Source: Flavobacterium psychrolimnae
GTDB taxonomy: Bacteria; Bacteroidota; Bacteroidia; Flavobacteriales; Flavobacteriaceae
NCBI RefSeq assembly: GCF_003312425.1
Contig: NZ_QNUX01000011.1
Coordinates: 62,001 to 126,000 of the forward strand
Direction: 5' to 3'
Length of the DNA stretch: 64,000 nucleotides
The notes under the pieces were generated by a model, which did not search any database, was not told the origin of the DNA, and worked only from the letters and a program-made list of their open reading frames with translations. A program made the translations under genes and the position numbers. Each line of letters begins with the position of its first letter. Positions within the stretch are counted from its first letter, which is position 1. Below, piece by piece: positions 29,270 to 37,295 of the stretch.

Positions 29270-29509
29270 ATGACAACAGAAGAATTATTTGTAGAAGTTC
29301 AAAAAGCACTAGAAGAAATCAGACCCTTTTTGAATTCTGACGGCGGTGACATCACATTGATTTCCATCGAGGATGACAAACATGTAAAAGTACGTCTAGA
29401 GGGAGCATGCACCAGTTGTAGCGTCAACCAAATGACACTTAGAGCTGGAGTGGAAACGACCATCAAAAAGTTTGCACCACAAATAGAAACTGTTGTAAAT
29501 ATCCTGTAA
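29270..29509 (+). CDS. NifU C-terminal-domain Fe-S scaffold
   Basis: 79 residues, the stand-alone Nfu domain. The cluster-binding pair is C47 and C50 in GACTSCSVNQMTL. It carries [4Fe-4S] clusters to apoproteins. Lies 68 bases after the Mrp gene in the same direction. Confidence 0.92.
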   Translation: MTTEELFVEVQKALEEIRPFLNSDGGDITLISIEDDKHVKVRLEGACTSCSVNQMTLRAGVETTIKKFAPQIETVVNIL

Positions 29510-29527
29510 ATGATTAGTGCGTGCCCC

Positions 29528-29580
29528 TTTTAAGAAAAAAGGCTCCTCAACATAACGAGTATTAGCCTTTTTTCTTAAAA
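29528..29580 (+). terminator. Long inverted repeat / terminator after the NifU gene
   Basis: Perfect 17-bp stem (29528-29544 with 29564-29580) and 19-base loop. The T-run is inside the 3' arm, so it is a terminator-like hairpin and could act in either direction. Confidence 0.6.
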
Positions 29581-29640
29581 CGGTCGGGCTATCCGCGCTA
29601 CTTCGGTAGCCAGCTGCTATCACTCACGCAAATTTGCAAA
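29581..29640. repeat. Flavobacterial-type spacer repeat with UUCG hairpin
   Basis: Contains GCTAC-TTCG-GTAGC at 29597-29610, a 5-bp stem with the stable UUCG loop, in a phrase that I recall as recurring in Flavobacterium spacers. Only one copy in this window, so the repeat claim rests on memory. Confidence 0.45.
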
Positions 29641-29675
29641 CCCACAACATATAACGTATAACTCATAATTGATTT

Positions 29676-29993
29676 ATGGATGTATTAATAAAAATTAAAG
29701 ATAGAGAAGGAGTGGTGCATGAATTACAAGCTCCCACAGATATGGCCATGAACATCATGGAATTATGCAAAGCCTATGAGCTTCCTGTAGAAGGAACTTG
29801 TGGCGGAATGGCCATGTGTGCTTCTTGTCAATGTTATGTGCTAAATGATGTGCCCTTACCAGAAATGGGCGATGATGAAGAAGCGATGCTGTCCGAAGCA
29901 TTCTACGTAAAGTCAAACAGTCGTTTGGGTTGTCAAATACCAATCACCGAAAGTCTCGAAGGATTAGAACTGGAGTTGGCTCCGGAAAATTAA
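29676..29993 (+). CDS. [2Fe-2S] ferredoxin
   Basis: 105 residues. Cysteines C42, C48, C51 and C86 give the C-x5-C-x2-C...C pattern of adrenodoxin/Isc-type ferredoxins. Electron carrier for Fe-S assembly or oxygenases. The last 18 codons plus stop are duplicated exactly at 36225-36283, at the far end of a seven-gene insertion. The gene itself is intact. Confidence 0.93.
   Translation: MDVLIKIKDREGVVHELQAPTDMAMNIMELCKAYELPVEGTCGGMAMCASCQCYVLNDVPLPEMGDDEEAMLSEAFYVKSNSRLGCQIPITESLEGLELELAPEN
29935..29993 (+). repeat. 59-bp direct repeat, left copy (ferredoxin 3' end)
   Basis: Identical to 36225-36283 over 59 bases and different on both sides. It includes an imperfect 6-bp hairpin with TTGG loop at 29970-29985. 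Behaves like an attachment-site or target duplication. Confidence 0.95.
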
Positions 29994-30023
29994 AAAAAAA
30001 ATCCCTTAATAGGGATTTTTTTT
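29994..30023 (+). terminator. Terminator after the ferredoxin gene
   Basis: 13-bp stem (29994-30006 with 30011-30023), loop TAAT, T-run. It begins immediately after the stop codon and the 59-bp repeat. Confidence 0.85.
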
Positions 30024-30082
30024 GTAATATAAATGCTATATATTCGCATTGTAGTATTAAGCAAATCAATTGACGTTTTTAA

Positions 30083-30445
30083 ATGAATTCAAATTCTTAC
30101 TCCCCTGGTTTACATAAACTAGTTACTCTTCAGGTTGATTCTATTGAAAAACTCACTGATAGCAAAGAATACATTGCTGTTACTAATCAAATTTTAGATA
30201 AATACGGATTAGAGCAAGTAGGTATAATAGTGCATGATTTTGATAATGACAGTTTTACTATTGCTGTTTGCCTAAAAGAATCACATATTTGTATTCACAC
30301 TTGGCCGGAATTCAATCAGCTTACATTAGATGTTTATTTATGTAATTATTTACAAGATAATTCAGCAAAGGTCAAAGCTGTAACACAAGCGTATATGGAT
30401 TATTTTGATGCAGTCATAATTAAAGATTTTGAGATAAACAGATAG
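30083..30445 (+). CDS. S-adenosylmethionine decarboxylase, prokaryotic SpeD type
   Basis: 120 residues, the usual length of the class 1B proenzyme. The self-cleavage motif ESH is present with S67 becoming the pyruvoyl group, H72 at +5 and C87 at +20, the same spacing as in characterised SpeD. It should yield decarboxylated AdoMet, the aminopropyl donor. First gene of the island operon; the next gene starts two bases after its stop, and a spermidine-synthase-like gene follows further down, so the pathway is coherent. Cytoplasmic. Confidence 0.88.
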   Translation: MNSNSYSPGLHKLVTLQVDSIEKLTDSKEYIAVTNQILDKYGLEQVGIIVHDFDNDSFTIAVCLKESHICIHTWPEFNQLTLDVYLCNYLQDNSAKVKAVTQAYMDYFDAVIIKDFEINR

Positions 30446-30447
30446 GT

Positions 30448-31674
30448 ATGGATGTTTCTTGTTATCAATGTAATACGGTTACTACTATAGATATTGGTTT
30501 TGAGGTCAAAAATTTTGTTTGCCCTAACTGCCAGAGTGTTTATATCTCAGACGCAAGCAAAGAATTACGCCGTGAAAGAGCATTCAATCACAAAATTCCG
30601 CATGTTGGTTTGCAAATTGGTCAAAAAGGAATTCTTAAAGGGATTGAATATATTGTAACTGGAATTCTTACAAAGAAAGTGTATGGAGCTTATTATTGGA
30701 ATGAATATGTTCTGACTGATAAATTGAACAAGTTTGTGTTTCTGTCTGAGTCAGATGGGCATTGGATTTTTTTAAAAGAAATAGAAGATAAATTTGATGT
30801 TTCGAATCATCCTAAATTTCTAACTTACGAAGGAGTTGTGATGAATTTGTATGATTATACTGATGTTGAAATTGTTTCTGCTCAGGGTTTCTTTGATTTT
30901 GCACTACCAAAGAAAAAGACACACTCAACAGAATATATTAGTGTACCAAATATGATCTCTATTGAAAAAGATGGAGATACAGAGACGACTTATTTTGGAG
31001 AACATATAACTACAAAGGAAATTCGAAAAGGTTTTCCGTTTTTTACATTACCATCAAAAGTAGGAACAGGATTAGTACAACCCTTTTTCTTAAATGTAAC
31101 GAATACTGCTATTATTTTTTGTATATTTTCTATTTTGATTCTGTTATCTCACTGGTTCATTTATAAAGATAAAGTAGAGAAACAGGTATTTTATAAAGAT
31201 CTGACTGTTGATGCTTTTAATAATAAAGAGATTGTGAGTCCCTCATTTATATTAGAAGGAGGTTCTGCACCTATGACAATTGCGGTTAATTCAGGAGTGG
31301 ATAATTCTTGGGCAAATGTGCAGGTTGCATTATTAAATGAAAAAACAAATGATGCGGTTTACGCCAGTAAAGATATCGAGTATTATCATGGATATACGGA
31401 TGGCGAAAGCTGGAGTGAGGGAAATTCTTCGGAGGAGTTTAATATCTGTGGCGTTGCAGCCGGAAAATACCATTTGGTTATTACACCACAAAAAGCTCCT
31501 GAGGATTTACAAAATAATTCTTTGACAATAAAAGCAGTATGGGATCAGCCTTCAGGCAGAAATCGTTGGTTAACCATAATTTTCATGGCAGTTCTACTAG
31601 TTGCTCTCTACTATCTAAATGTCAATTTTGAACAAAAAAGATGGGAAGATTCAGATCATTCTCCTTATAATTAA
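30448..31674 (+). CDS. DUF4178 membrane protein with N-terminal zinc ribbon
   Basis: 408 residues. CxxC pairs C5/C8 and C25/C28 form a zinc ribbon; about 50-180 is DUF4178 (IGQKGILKGIEYIVTGILTKKVYGAYYWNEYVLTD is split across it). One helix near 215-235 (AIIFCIFSILILLSHWFIY) and one near the C-terminus (WLTIIFMAVLLVALYYLNV) place the middle domain outside the cytoplasm. DUF4178 proteins accompany AdoMetDC, DUF350 and spermidine-synthase-like genes in other genomes; biochemical role unknown. Confidence 0.75.
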   Translation: MDVSCYQCNTVTTIDIGFEVKNFVCPNCQSVYISDASKELRRERAFNHKIPHVGLQIGQKGILKGIEYIVTGILTKKVYGAYYWNEYVLTDKLNKFVFLSESDGHWIFLKEIEDKFDVSNHPKFLTYEGVVMNLYDYTDVEIVSAQGFFDFALPKKKTHSTEYISVPNMISIEKDGDTETTYFGEHITTKEIRKGFPFFTLPSKVGTGLVQPFFLNVTNTAIIFCIFSILILLSHWFIYKDKVEKQVFYKDLTVDAFNNKEIVSPSFILEGGSAPMTIAVNSGVDNSWANVQVALLNEKTNDAVYASKDIEYYHGYTDGESWSEGNSSEEFNICGVAAGKYHLVITPQKAPEDLQNNSLTIKAVWDQPSGRNRWLTIIFMAVLLVALYYLNVNFEQKRWEDSDHSPYN

Positions 31675-31678
31675 AACT

Positions 31679-31864
31679 ATGGATGAAGCATTAAAATTTT
31701 TGAAAAATAATGTGTTTTCAATTGCGATAGGATTGTTTGTTTATTCGGCATATTTGTTTTTCACATATTCAGGAAATAGAATCTGTGATTGTGAAACTAC
31801 TGAAAAATACAGTTCCGGTCAAACTTTGGGTCGAAGACCAATAAATACTTTTTATCATAAATAA
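31679..31864 (+). CDS. Single-helix small protein in the island operon
   Basis: 61 residues from ATG 31679, four bases after the previous stop. One membrane segment (VFSIAIGLFVYSAYLFFTY), then a short outside tail with CDC and a basic GRRP segment. Not recognised. Position in a tight operon supports it being real. Confidence 0.6.
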   Translation: MDEALKFLKNNVFSIAIGLFVYSAYLFFTYSGNRICDCETTEKYSSGQTLGRRPINTFYHK

Positions 31865-31884
31865 CAATTTAAAACTACCTAATC

Positions 31885-32100
31885 ATGGATATTCTTACAT
31901 TAAAACCAATTTTCAATTCTATTATTTTTTCTCTTTTAGGAATCATTATATTATTGATTGCTTATTTTATTATTGAAAAATTGACTCCAGAAAACACTTG
32001 GAAAGAAGTGACACAGAAAAATAATATTGCTGTAGCCATTGTTTTTGGAGCCTTTATTATTGGGATTTCAATGATTATTAGCGCAGCTATTCATGGGTAA
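31885..32100 (+). CDS. DUF350-family two-helix membrane protein
   Basis: 71 residues with two membrane helices (IIFSLLGIIILLIAYFIIEKL and AVAIVFGAFIIGISMIISAAIHG), the latter the DUF350 signature. DUF350 (YjfL-like) proteins occur with polyamine-type genes; function unknown. It overlaps the next gene by eight bases. Confidence 0.75.
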   Translation: MDILTLKPIFNSIIFSLLGIIILLIAYFIIEKLTPENTWKEVTQKNNIAVAIVFGAFIIGISMIISAAIHG

Positions 32101-33610
32101 GAAGTTTTTAAAATTTGAATATTTACTTCTTTTCGCTGTATTTACTATTGCAACTTGTGGATTAGTCTATGAATTAGTAGCGGGTACTTTAGCAAGTTAT
32201 CTTCTTGGAGATTCTGTAAAACAATTTTCATTTATCATTGGAGTATACCTCTTTTCGATGGGTGTGGGTTCTTATTTCTCAAAATTTCTCACAAAGAATA
32301 TGCTCAACACTTTTGTTGAAATTGAGATTCTGGTTGGTTTAATAGGAGGATTGAGTTCTGTAGTGCTTTTCATGTTGTTTGAAAGCGTGTATTCCTTTCA
32401 GTTTATCCTTTACCTGTTGGTTTTTGTGACTGGTTGTTTGGTAGGACTGGAAATCCCCTTGTTAATGAATATCCTGAAAGATAAAGTCGAATTCAGAGAT
32501 TTGGTATCTAATGTGTTTACCTTCGATTATATTGGAGCATTATTAGCATCCATATTATTTCCGCTTGTTTTAGTTCCTCAATTAGGAATCATGGGAACAT
32601 CATTGTTCTTTGGGATGATTAATATTAGTATTGCTATTGCTTTGTGTTTCCTGTTAAAATCAGAACTCAAAAAAGTCTATTTGCTTAGAGCAAAAGCAAT
32701 TGCGTCTTTTGTTTTGTTATTTGTTGTTTACTTGTTTTCAAATACTATTTTGTCGTATTCAGAAGGAAAAATGTATGGTGAAAATATTATTTATTCAAAT
32801 TCGACTCAATATCAACGCATTGTTTTGACACACAACAAAAGTGATTATCGGTTGTATTTGAATAATAATCTTCAGTTCAGTTCCACAGATGAATACCGTT
32901 ACCATGAGGCATTAGTACATCCTGCCATGTCAATGGCAAAGCAAGTAGATAATGTATTAGTTCTTGGTGGAGGCGATGGATTGGCAGTTCGTGAGATATT
33001 AAAATATGAAGAAGTTAAAAATGTTACCATTGTAGATTTAGATGAAGGCATGACAAAATTGTTTAAAACAAATAAAATTCTAACCGATTTTAATCATAAC
33101 TCTCTTAATAATTCCAAAGTAAAAGTCTATAATCAGGATGCTTTTATATGGGCTAAAAACAGTAAATCTAAGTTTGATGTAGTAATTATAGATTTTCCGG
33201 ATCCATCAAATTATAGTTTAGGGAAACTATATTCCTTGAATTTTTACAGTACTTTAAAAGGTATTCTTGCTTCTGATGCAGTAGTGGTGGTGCAGACTAC
33301 TTCTCCTTATTTTGCGCCAAAATCTTTTTGGTGTATTAATAAAACTTTAATGGATATTTTTCCTCAAGTCGATGCCTATCACGCTTATGTTCCGTCATTT
33401 GGTGAATGGGGTTTCTCCATCGCAATGAATGGTTTCGAAACTAATTTCAACAAAGTTAACAGACAAGTTGAAGGATTGCGCTTTTATAATTTCCAGTTTG
33501 ATAAATTCAATTATTTTTCCAAAGATATGATTTCAAAAGACATTGAAATTAATCGTTTGGACAATCAAATTCTAGTACGTTATTTCGATGAAGAGTGGGG
33601 AAAATTATAG
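32093..33610 (+). CDS. Membrane-anchored spermidine-synthase-like aminopropyltransferase
   Basis: 505 residues. The N-terminal ~215 residues hold several membrane helices (GLVYELVAGTLASYLLGDSV is typical of this class). The C-terminal domain is spermidine synthase: LGGGDGLAVREILKYEE binds decarboxylated AdoMet and IIDFPDPSNYSLGKLYS carries the catalytic aspartate region. It should transfer an aminopropyl group to an amine at the inner face of the membrane. With SpeD it forms a two-step route; the acceptor is unknown. Overlaps genes on both sides. Confidence 0.85.
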   Translation: MGKKFLKFEYLLLFAVFTIATCGLVYELVAGTLASYLLGDSVKQFSFIIGVYLFSMGVGSYFSKFLTKNMLNTFVEIEILVGLIGGLSSVVLFMLFESVYSFQFILYLLVFVTGCLVGLEIPLLMNILKDKVEFRDLVSNVFTFDYIGALLASILFPLVLVPQLGIMGTSLFFGMINISIAIALCFLLKSELKKVYLLRAKAIASFVLLFVVYLFSNTILSYSEGKMYGENIIYSNSTQYQRIVLTHNKSDYRLYLNNNLQFSSTDEYRYHEALVHPAMSMAKQVDNVLVLGGGDGLAVREILKYEEVKNVTIVDLDEGMTKLFKTNKILTDFNHNSLNNSKVKVYNQDAFIWAKNSKSKFDVVIIDFPDPSNYSLGKLYSLNFYSTLKGILASDAVVVVQTTSPYFAPKSFWCINKTLMDIFPQVDAYHAYVPSFGEWGFSIAMNGFETNFNKVNRQVEGLRFYNFQFDKFNYFSKDMISKDIEINRLDNQILVRYFDEEWGKL

Positions 33611-35213
33611 TTATTCCAGGCGTTTTTTTCTAAAAGGTATTGCTACTTCCTTACTTGTGATTCCATTTTTGCAATCGTGTCAAGAAAAAGTAATTACTTT
33701 ATTGATACGTTTGTCAGGGACAAATCATATTTTAGGACATCGGTTGCGGGTTAAAAACTTTCCAAAACCTTCTAGTCAAATCCATATTCCATACTTAATT
33801 GTTGGTGGAGGAATCTCTGGTTTAAGCGCAGCGCGTCAATTTTCAAAAAAAGGAATCAATGATTTTTTATTGATAGAATTAGAAAGTCATTTGGGAGGAA
33901 ATTCCTCAAATGGGGAGAATAAATATTCTAAATTTCCATTGGGAGCTCATTACTTGCCACTTCCTAATAAACAAGATGCAGCATTGCTTCAGTTTCTTGA
34001 AGAAGAGAAAATAATCATAGGATATGATTCAAAAGGATTTCCAAAATTTGATGAGGAACAACTTACGTTTGCACCTGACGAACGTTTGTTTTATAAAAAT
34101 AATTGGCAAGAAGGATTAATTCCTAAAATTGGAAACGCTGCAGAAGATGATATTCAATTCAAGAAGTTCTTTTTAAAAATGGATACTTTCCGTACAGGAA
34201 AAGGTGCAGATGGCAAATATTTTTTTGATATTCCGCTATCACTATCTTCCAGTGAAGCTACTATCCGAGCTTTTGATACAATTACAATGCAACAATGGTT
34301 CGAGGAGGAAGGATTCAATTCGAAGCCACTATTCGATTACATAGATTATTGCTGTAGGGATGATTTTGGGTTGGGAATTAGTTACGTTTCTGCTTGGGCA
34401 GGAATTCATTATTTCGCAGCAAGAAAGCAAGATAGCACACAAGACAATAAGGATAATGTACTTACGTGGCCGGAAGGTAATGCCAGATTAGCCCATCATT
34501 TGCAAAAATATGCTGAAAATAAAACGCTGAAAAATCATTTAGTTTATGAAGTAAAAAGTATAGATGGAAAAGTTGTAGCCACTGTTTTTGACGCGGATAA
34601 AAAATTAACAATAGAAATAATTGCTGATAGAGTGATTATGGCTACGCCGCAATTTGTGAATCAATATTTAATTAGAAACAGAAAAATCATGACTCAAAAT
34701 TTTCATTACGCTCCATGGCTTTTGGCAACTTTGGTTGTTTCTGATTTGGCGGATAATGGTAACTATCCTTTGTGTTGGGATAATGTGATATATGGTGCAA
34801 ATGGGTTAGGTTATATTTATGACCAACACCAATCCTTGCAACAAGTACAGTCCAAAAAAGTAATTACATACTATTATAGTTTTTCATCTTCAGATGTAAA
34901 GAAAAGCAGAAAGGATTTGTATCAAAAGAAAAGTACATATTGGAAACAATTAGTCTTTGATGATTTAAAAATTGCACATCCCAATATTGAAAGTGTTACA
35001 GAAGAAATAAATATTCATCTTTTAGGACACGGAATGATTAGTCCTGTCCCTGGTTTTATTTTTGGAAAACATAAGAAAGAAGCATCACAAAATATTGAAG
35101 GCAAAATTTTCTTTGCACATTCAGATTTGTCTGGAATTTCAATTTTTGAAGAAGCATTTCATCAAGGTATTAATATTGTAAATCAAATAATAGATGGCTC
35201 AACCTTGGATTGA
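33588..35213 (+). CDS. Tat-signal FAD-dependent oxidoreductase (amine-oxidase-like)
   Basis: 541 residues. N-terminus has SRRFFLKG (twin-arginine) followed by SLLVIPFLQSCQ, a possible Tat lipoprotein signal. FAD-binding motif YLIVGGGISGLSAARQFSKKG and ELESHLGGNS; C-terminal HSDLSGISIFEEAFHQG closes the FAD site as in flavin amine oxidases. It would act outside the cytoplasm, perhaps oxidising the amine product of the operon; this is inference from context. It starts 23 bases inside the previous gene and ends 20 bases inside the next. Confidence 0.78.
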   Translation: MKSGENYSYSRRFFLKGIATSLLVIPFLQSCQEKVITLLIRLSGTNHILGHRLRVKNFPKPSSQIHIPYLIVGGGISGLSAARQFSKKGINDFLLIELESHLGGNSSNGENKYSKFPLGAHYLPLPNKQDAALLQFLEEEKIIIGYDSKGFPKFDEEQLTFAPDERLFYKNNWQEGLIPKIGNAAEDDIQFKKFFLKMDTFRTGKGADGKYFFDIPLSLSSSEATIRAFDTITMQQWFEEEGFNSKPLFDYIDYCCRDDFGLGISYVSAWAGIHYFAARKQDSTQDNKDNVLTWPEGNARLAHHLQKYAENKTLKNHLVYEVKSIDGKVVATVFDADKKLTIEIIADRVIMATPQFVNQYLIRNRKIMTQNFHYAPWLLATLVVSDLADNGNYPLCWDNVIYGANGLGYIYDQHQSLQQVQSKKVITYYYSFSSSDVKKSRKDLYQKKSTYWKQLVFDDLKIAHPNIESVTEEINIHLLGHGMISPVPGFIFGKHKKEASQNIEGKIFFAHSDLSGISIFEEAFHQGINIVNQIIDGSTLD

Positions 35214-36210
35214 TAAAGCAAAAACAGATGGTTTTTTTATTTTAGCACCTTCGTTTTTTGTTACTGCTGTTGTATTTTTGTTTCATGATAAATTGAACGT
35301 TATTGAGGCTAAATATTCTTTTTATACCTGGCTTTTTTTAATCGTTTTTATAGATGTAGCACATGTTTATGCTACATTATTTAAAACCTATTTCGTTCGT
35401 GAAGAGTTTAAAAAAAGAAGTAAATTACTCATTGTACTGCCGATAGTTTGTTTTGTTGTCGGGATAATTCTTTTCAGTTTAGGTAGTGTTGTTTTTTGGT
35501 CAGTTTTGGCATACATAGCTGTTTTTCATTTTATAAGACAGCAATATGGTTTTATGCGTCTTTATTCTAGAAAAGAAGTTAAAACAAATTGCAGTGTTGC
35601 TATTGATAATTTAATTATTTATTCGGCTACAGTTTACCCAATGTTGTATTGGTTTTTTTCTTCACCTCGAGCATACAATTGGTTTACTGAAAAAGATTTT
35701 ATTCGATTTGAAAATCAATTATTACTAGGGATTCTGGGCTGGATTTATGGACTGATTGTAATCTTTTATATTGTAAGAACAATTTATAAAAGTATTAAGG
35801 AAAGGTATTTTAATATTCCTAAAAATACAATTATTACAGGTACTTTTTTGTCATGGTATTTTGGTATTGTATATTTTAATAGTGATTTAGTTTTTACTTT
35901 ACTTAATGTAGTTTCTCACGGTATACCATATATAGCGTTGATTTATCTTAATGAAATAGATAAGAAATCGGAACGTGATTTAGGAATTTTAAATTATGTA
36001 AAAGGAGTCAGAGGTTTTTTTGTCTTTATAGCATTTTTATTGATGATTGCTTTTTTTGAAGAGTATGTTTGGGAGGTATTTGTTTGGAATGAACAATTTT
36101 CATGGAACAATTCTGATTTTTCAAATTGGCAAGTATTCCTTGTTCCTTTGTTTACCATACCGCAGTTTACCCATTATATTTTGGATGGATTCATATGGAA
36201 ATCAAAATAG
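35194..36210 (+). CDS. Multi-pass membrane protein with conserved-looking histidines
   Basis: 338 residues, about eight helices. Histidines occur at helix ends in DVAHVYATLF, FHFIRQQYGF, VSHGIPYIAL and FTHYILDGFIW, a pattern that could bind metal as in membrane hydroxylases or desaturases. Not recognised as a named family. Last gene of the island operon; it overlaps the FAD gene by 20 bases. Confidence 0.65.
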   Translation: MAQPWIDKAKTDGFFILAPSFFVTAVVFLFHDKLNVIEAKYSFYTWLFLIVFIDVAHVYATLFKTYFVREEFKKRSKLLIVLPIVCFVVGIILFSLGSVVFWSVLAYIAVFHFIRQQYGFMRLYSRKEVKTNCSVAIDNLIIYSATVYPMLYWFFSSPRAYNWFTEKDFIRFENQLLLGILGWIYGLIVIFYIVRTIYKSIKERYFNIPKNTIITGTFLSWYFGIVYFNSDLVFTLLNVVSHGIPYIALIYLNEIDKKSERDLGILNYVKGVRGFFVFIAFLLMIAFFEEYVWEVFVWNEQFSWNNSDFSNWQVFLVPLFTIPQFTHYILDGFIWKSK

Positions 36211-36224
36211 AGAATTTAGTTTGT

Positions 36225-36283
36225 AAATACCAATCACCGAAAGTCTCGAAGGATTAGAACTGGAGTTGGCTCCGGAAAATTAA
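36225..36283 (+). repeat. 59-bp direct repeat, right copy
   Basis: Exact copy of the ferredoxin 3' end including its stop codon, 14 bases after the last island gene. No coding frame leads into it, so it is a footprint rather than a gene. Confidence 0.95.
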
Positions 36284-36288
36284 TGATC

Positions 36289-36319
36289 AAGCGTTTGTTC
36301 TTAGCAAACGCTTTTTTTT
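36289..36319. terminator. Terminator at the right island end
   Basis: 9-bp stem (36289-36297 with 36305-36313), 7-base loop, T-run. Five bases past the repeat; it may be the original ferredoxin terminator displaced by the insertion, and also faces the convergent phosphoesterase gene. Confidence 0.8.
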
Positions 36320-37214
36320 ATTTATAATCCTTAAGATTTGTTGGGCCTTCAAGGACTTCCCTAACAACTTGAAGGATGCCATTTTCTTTCGTGTCAATGG
36401 ACCATTTTATCAATGTGATTGTTCCGTTTACGATCTCGATACCAGTAATACTTCTTGGATGTACGCAGCTCCCATCATTGAAATAAGGCGTGGTGTTCTG
36501 ACTTGGATAGGAAAAACTGGGACGATGCGTATGTCCTACAATGGTTATTTTACGATTATTGTTTTCAATCCATTTTTTAATTCGGAGTTCGATTTTTATT
36601 CGTTCCACATAATTTTTGGCGGGACTTGTAGGATCTGATATTCCCCAAATTTGGAGCGGTTTCCATAATAGACGTACCATAAATCTGTTGATTTTCCAAC
36701 CCACATAATTCATGAAATCAGCTTGATGTCCATGAGTCAAAAATAGTTCCTGCTTAGTTTCCTGATGAACTAAAACAATAGCTTCATGGCATTTTATGCC
36801 GGTAAATAAAGGTTCAATTCTGTCGTTCTGTGTATTTGTATAGGTTGTAAGTGTTTTTGCTACATGATCTTTATCCCGAAAAGTCATTTCATGATTTCCC
36901 CAAATTTTATGATATCTATTTGAATCATGGAACTTCTTTAGTAAAAGATAAACGTTTTTGTGCGCTTCAAAGATGGTTTTAAAAAAAATATTCTCCCATA
37001 ATTCATCTCCGTCACCCAATTCACAATATGAAAAACCATCATTGTAATATTGAGTCATTGCATGAAAGTATACGTTTCGATTGCTTGCAAAGTCATCCGC
37101 AAAACTGTTATCGCTTCTGTGACAGTCACTAAAAAGAATGAATTTGGATTGGTCGTCAAAAGGAATCCTTTCAGCTTCTTTATAGGCTTTTGTTAATCGT
37201 TCTTGAGAAGACAT
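36318..37214 (-). CDS. Calcineurin-like metallophosphoesterase
   Basis: 298 residues with the five metal motifs in order: FILFSDCHRSD, LGDGDELWEN, WGNHEM, LTHGHQAD and VGHTHRP. A two-metal phosphoesterase, cytoplasmic; substrate unknown (related enzymes act on UDP-diacylglucosamine or nucleotides). Confidence 0.88.
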   Translation of the reverse strand: MSSQERLTKAYKEAERIPFDDQSKFILFSDCHRSDNSFADDFASNRNVYFHAMTQYYNDGFSYCELGDGDELWENIFFKTIFEAHKNVYLLLKKFHDSNRYHKIWGNHEMTFRDKDHVAKTLTTYTNTQNDRIEPLFTGIKCHEAIVLVHQETKQELFLTHGHQADFMNYVGWKINRFMVRLLWKPLQIWGISDPTSPAKNYVERIKIELRIKKWIENNNRKITIVGHTHRPSFSYPSQNTTPYFNDGSCVHPRSITGIEIVNGTITLIKWSIDTKENGILQVVREVLEGPTNLKDYK

Positions 37215-37295
37215 TTGTTTGTTTTAAAAAAATAAAGATATATAAAAACTCTAATTAAAGCGGTTTTATAGCATAACTTATTTAGAAAGGAGTTT

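Larger units (their letters stand above)
29935..36283. mobile_element. Putative 6.3-kb genomic island bounded by 59-bp direct repeats
   Basis: Seven co-directional genes lie between exact repeats of the ferredoxin gene end, each followed by a terminator. The left copy keeps the host gene whole. This is the layout left by site-specific integration at a gene's 3' end. No integrase, transposase or relaxase is inside, so the mobilising enzyme would have to act in trans or be lost. Confidence 0.7.

Noticed and set aside
29935..36283. Prophage or integrative conjugative element
   Set aside because: No integrase, relaxase, phage structural or conjugation gene is present; only the flanking repeats suggest mobility.
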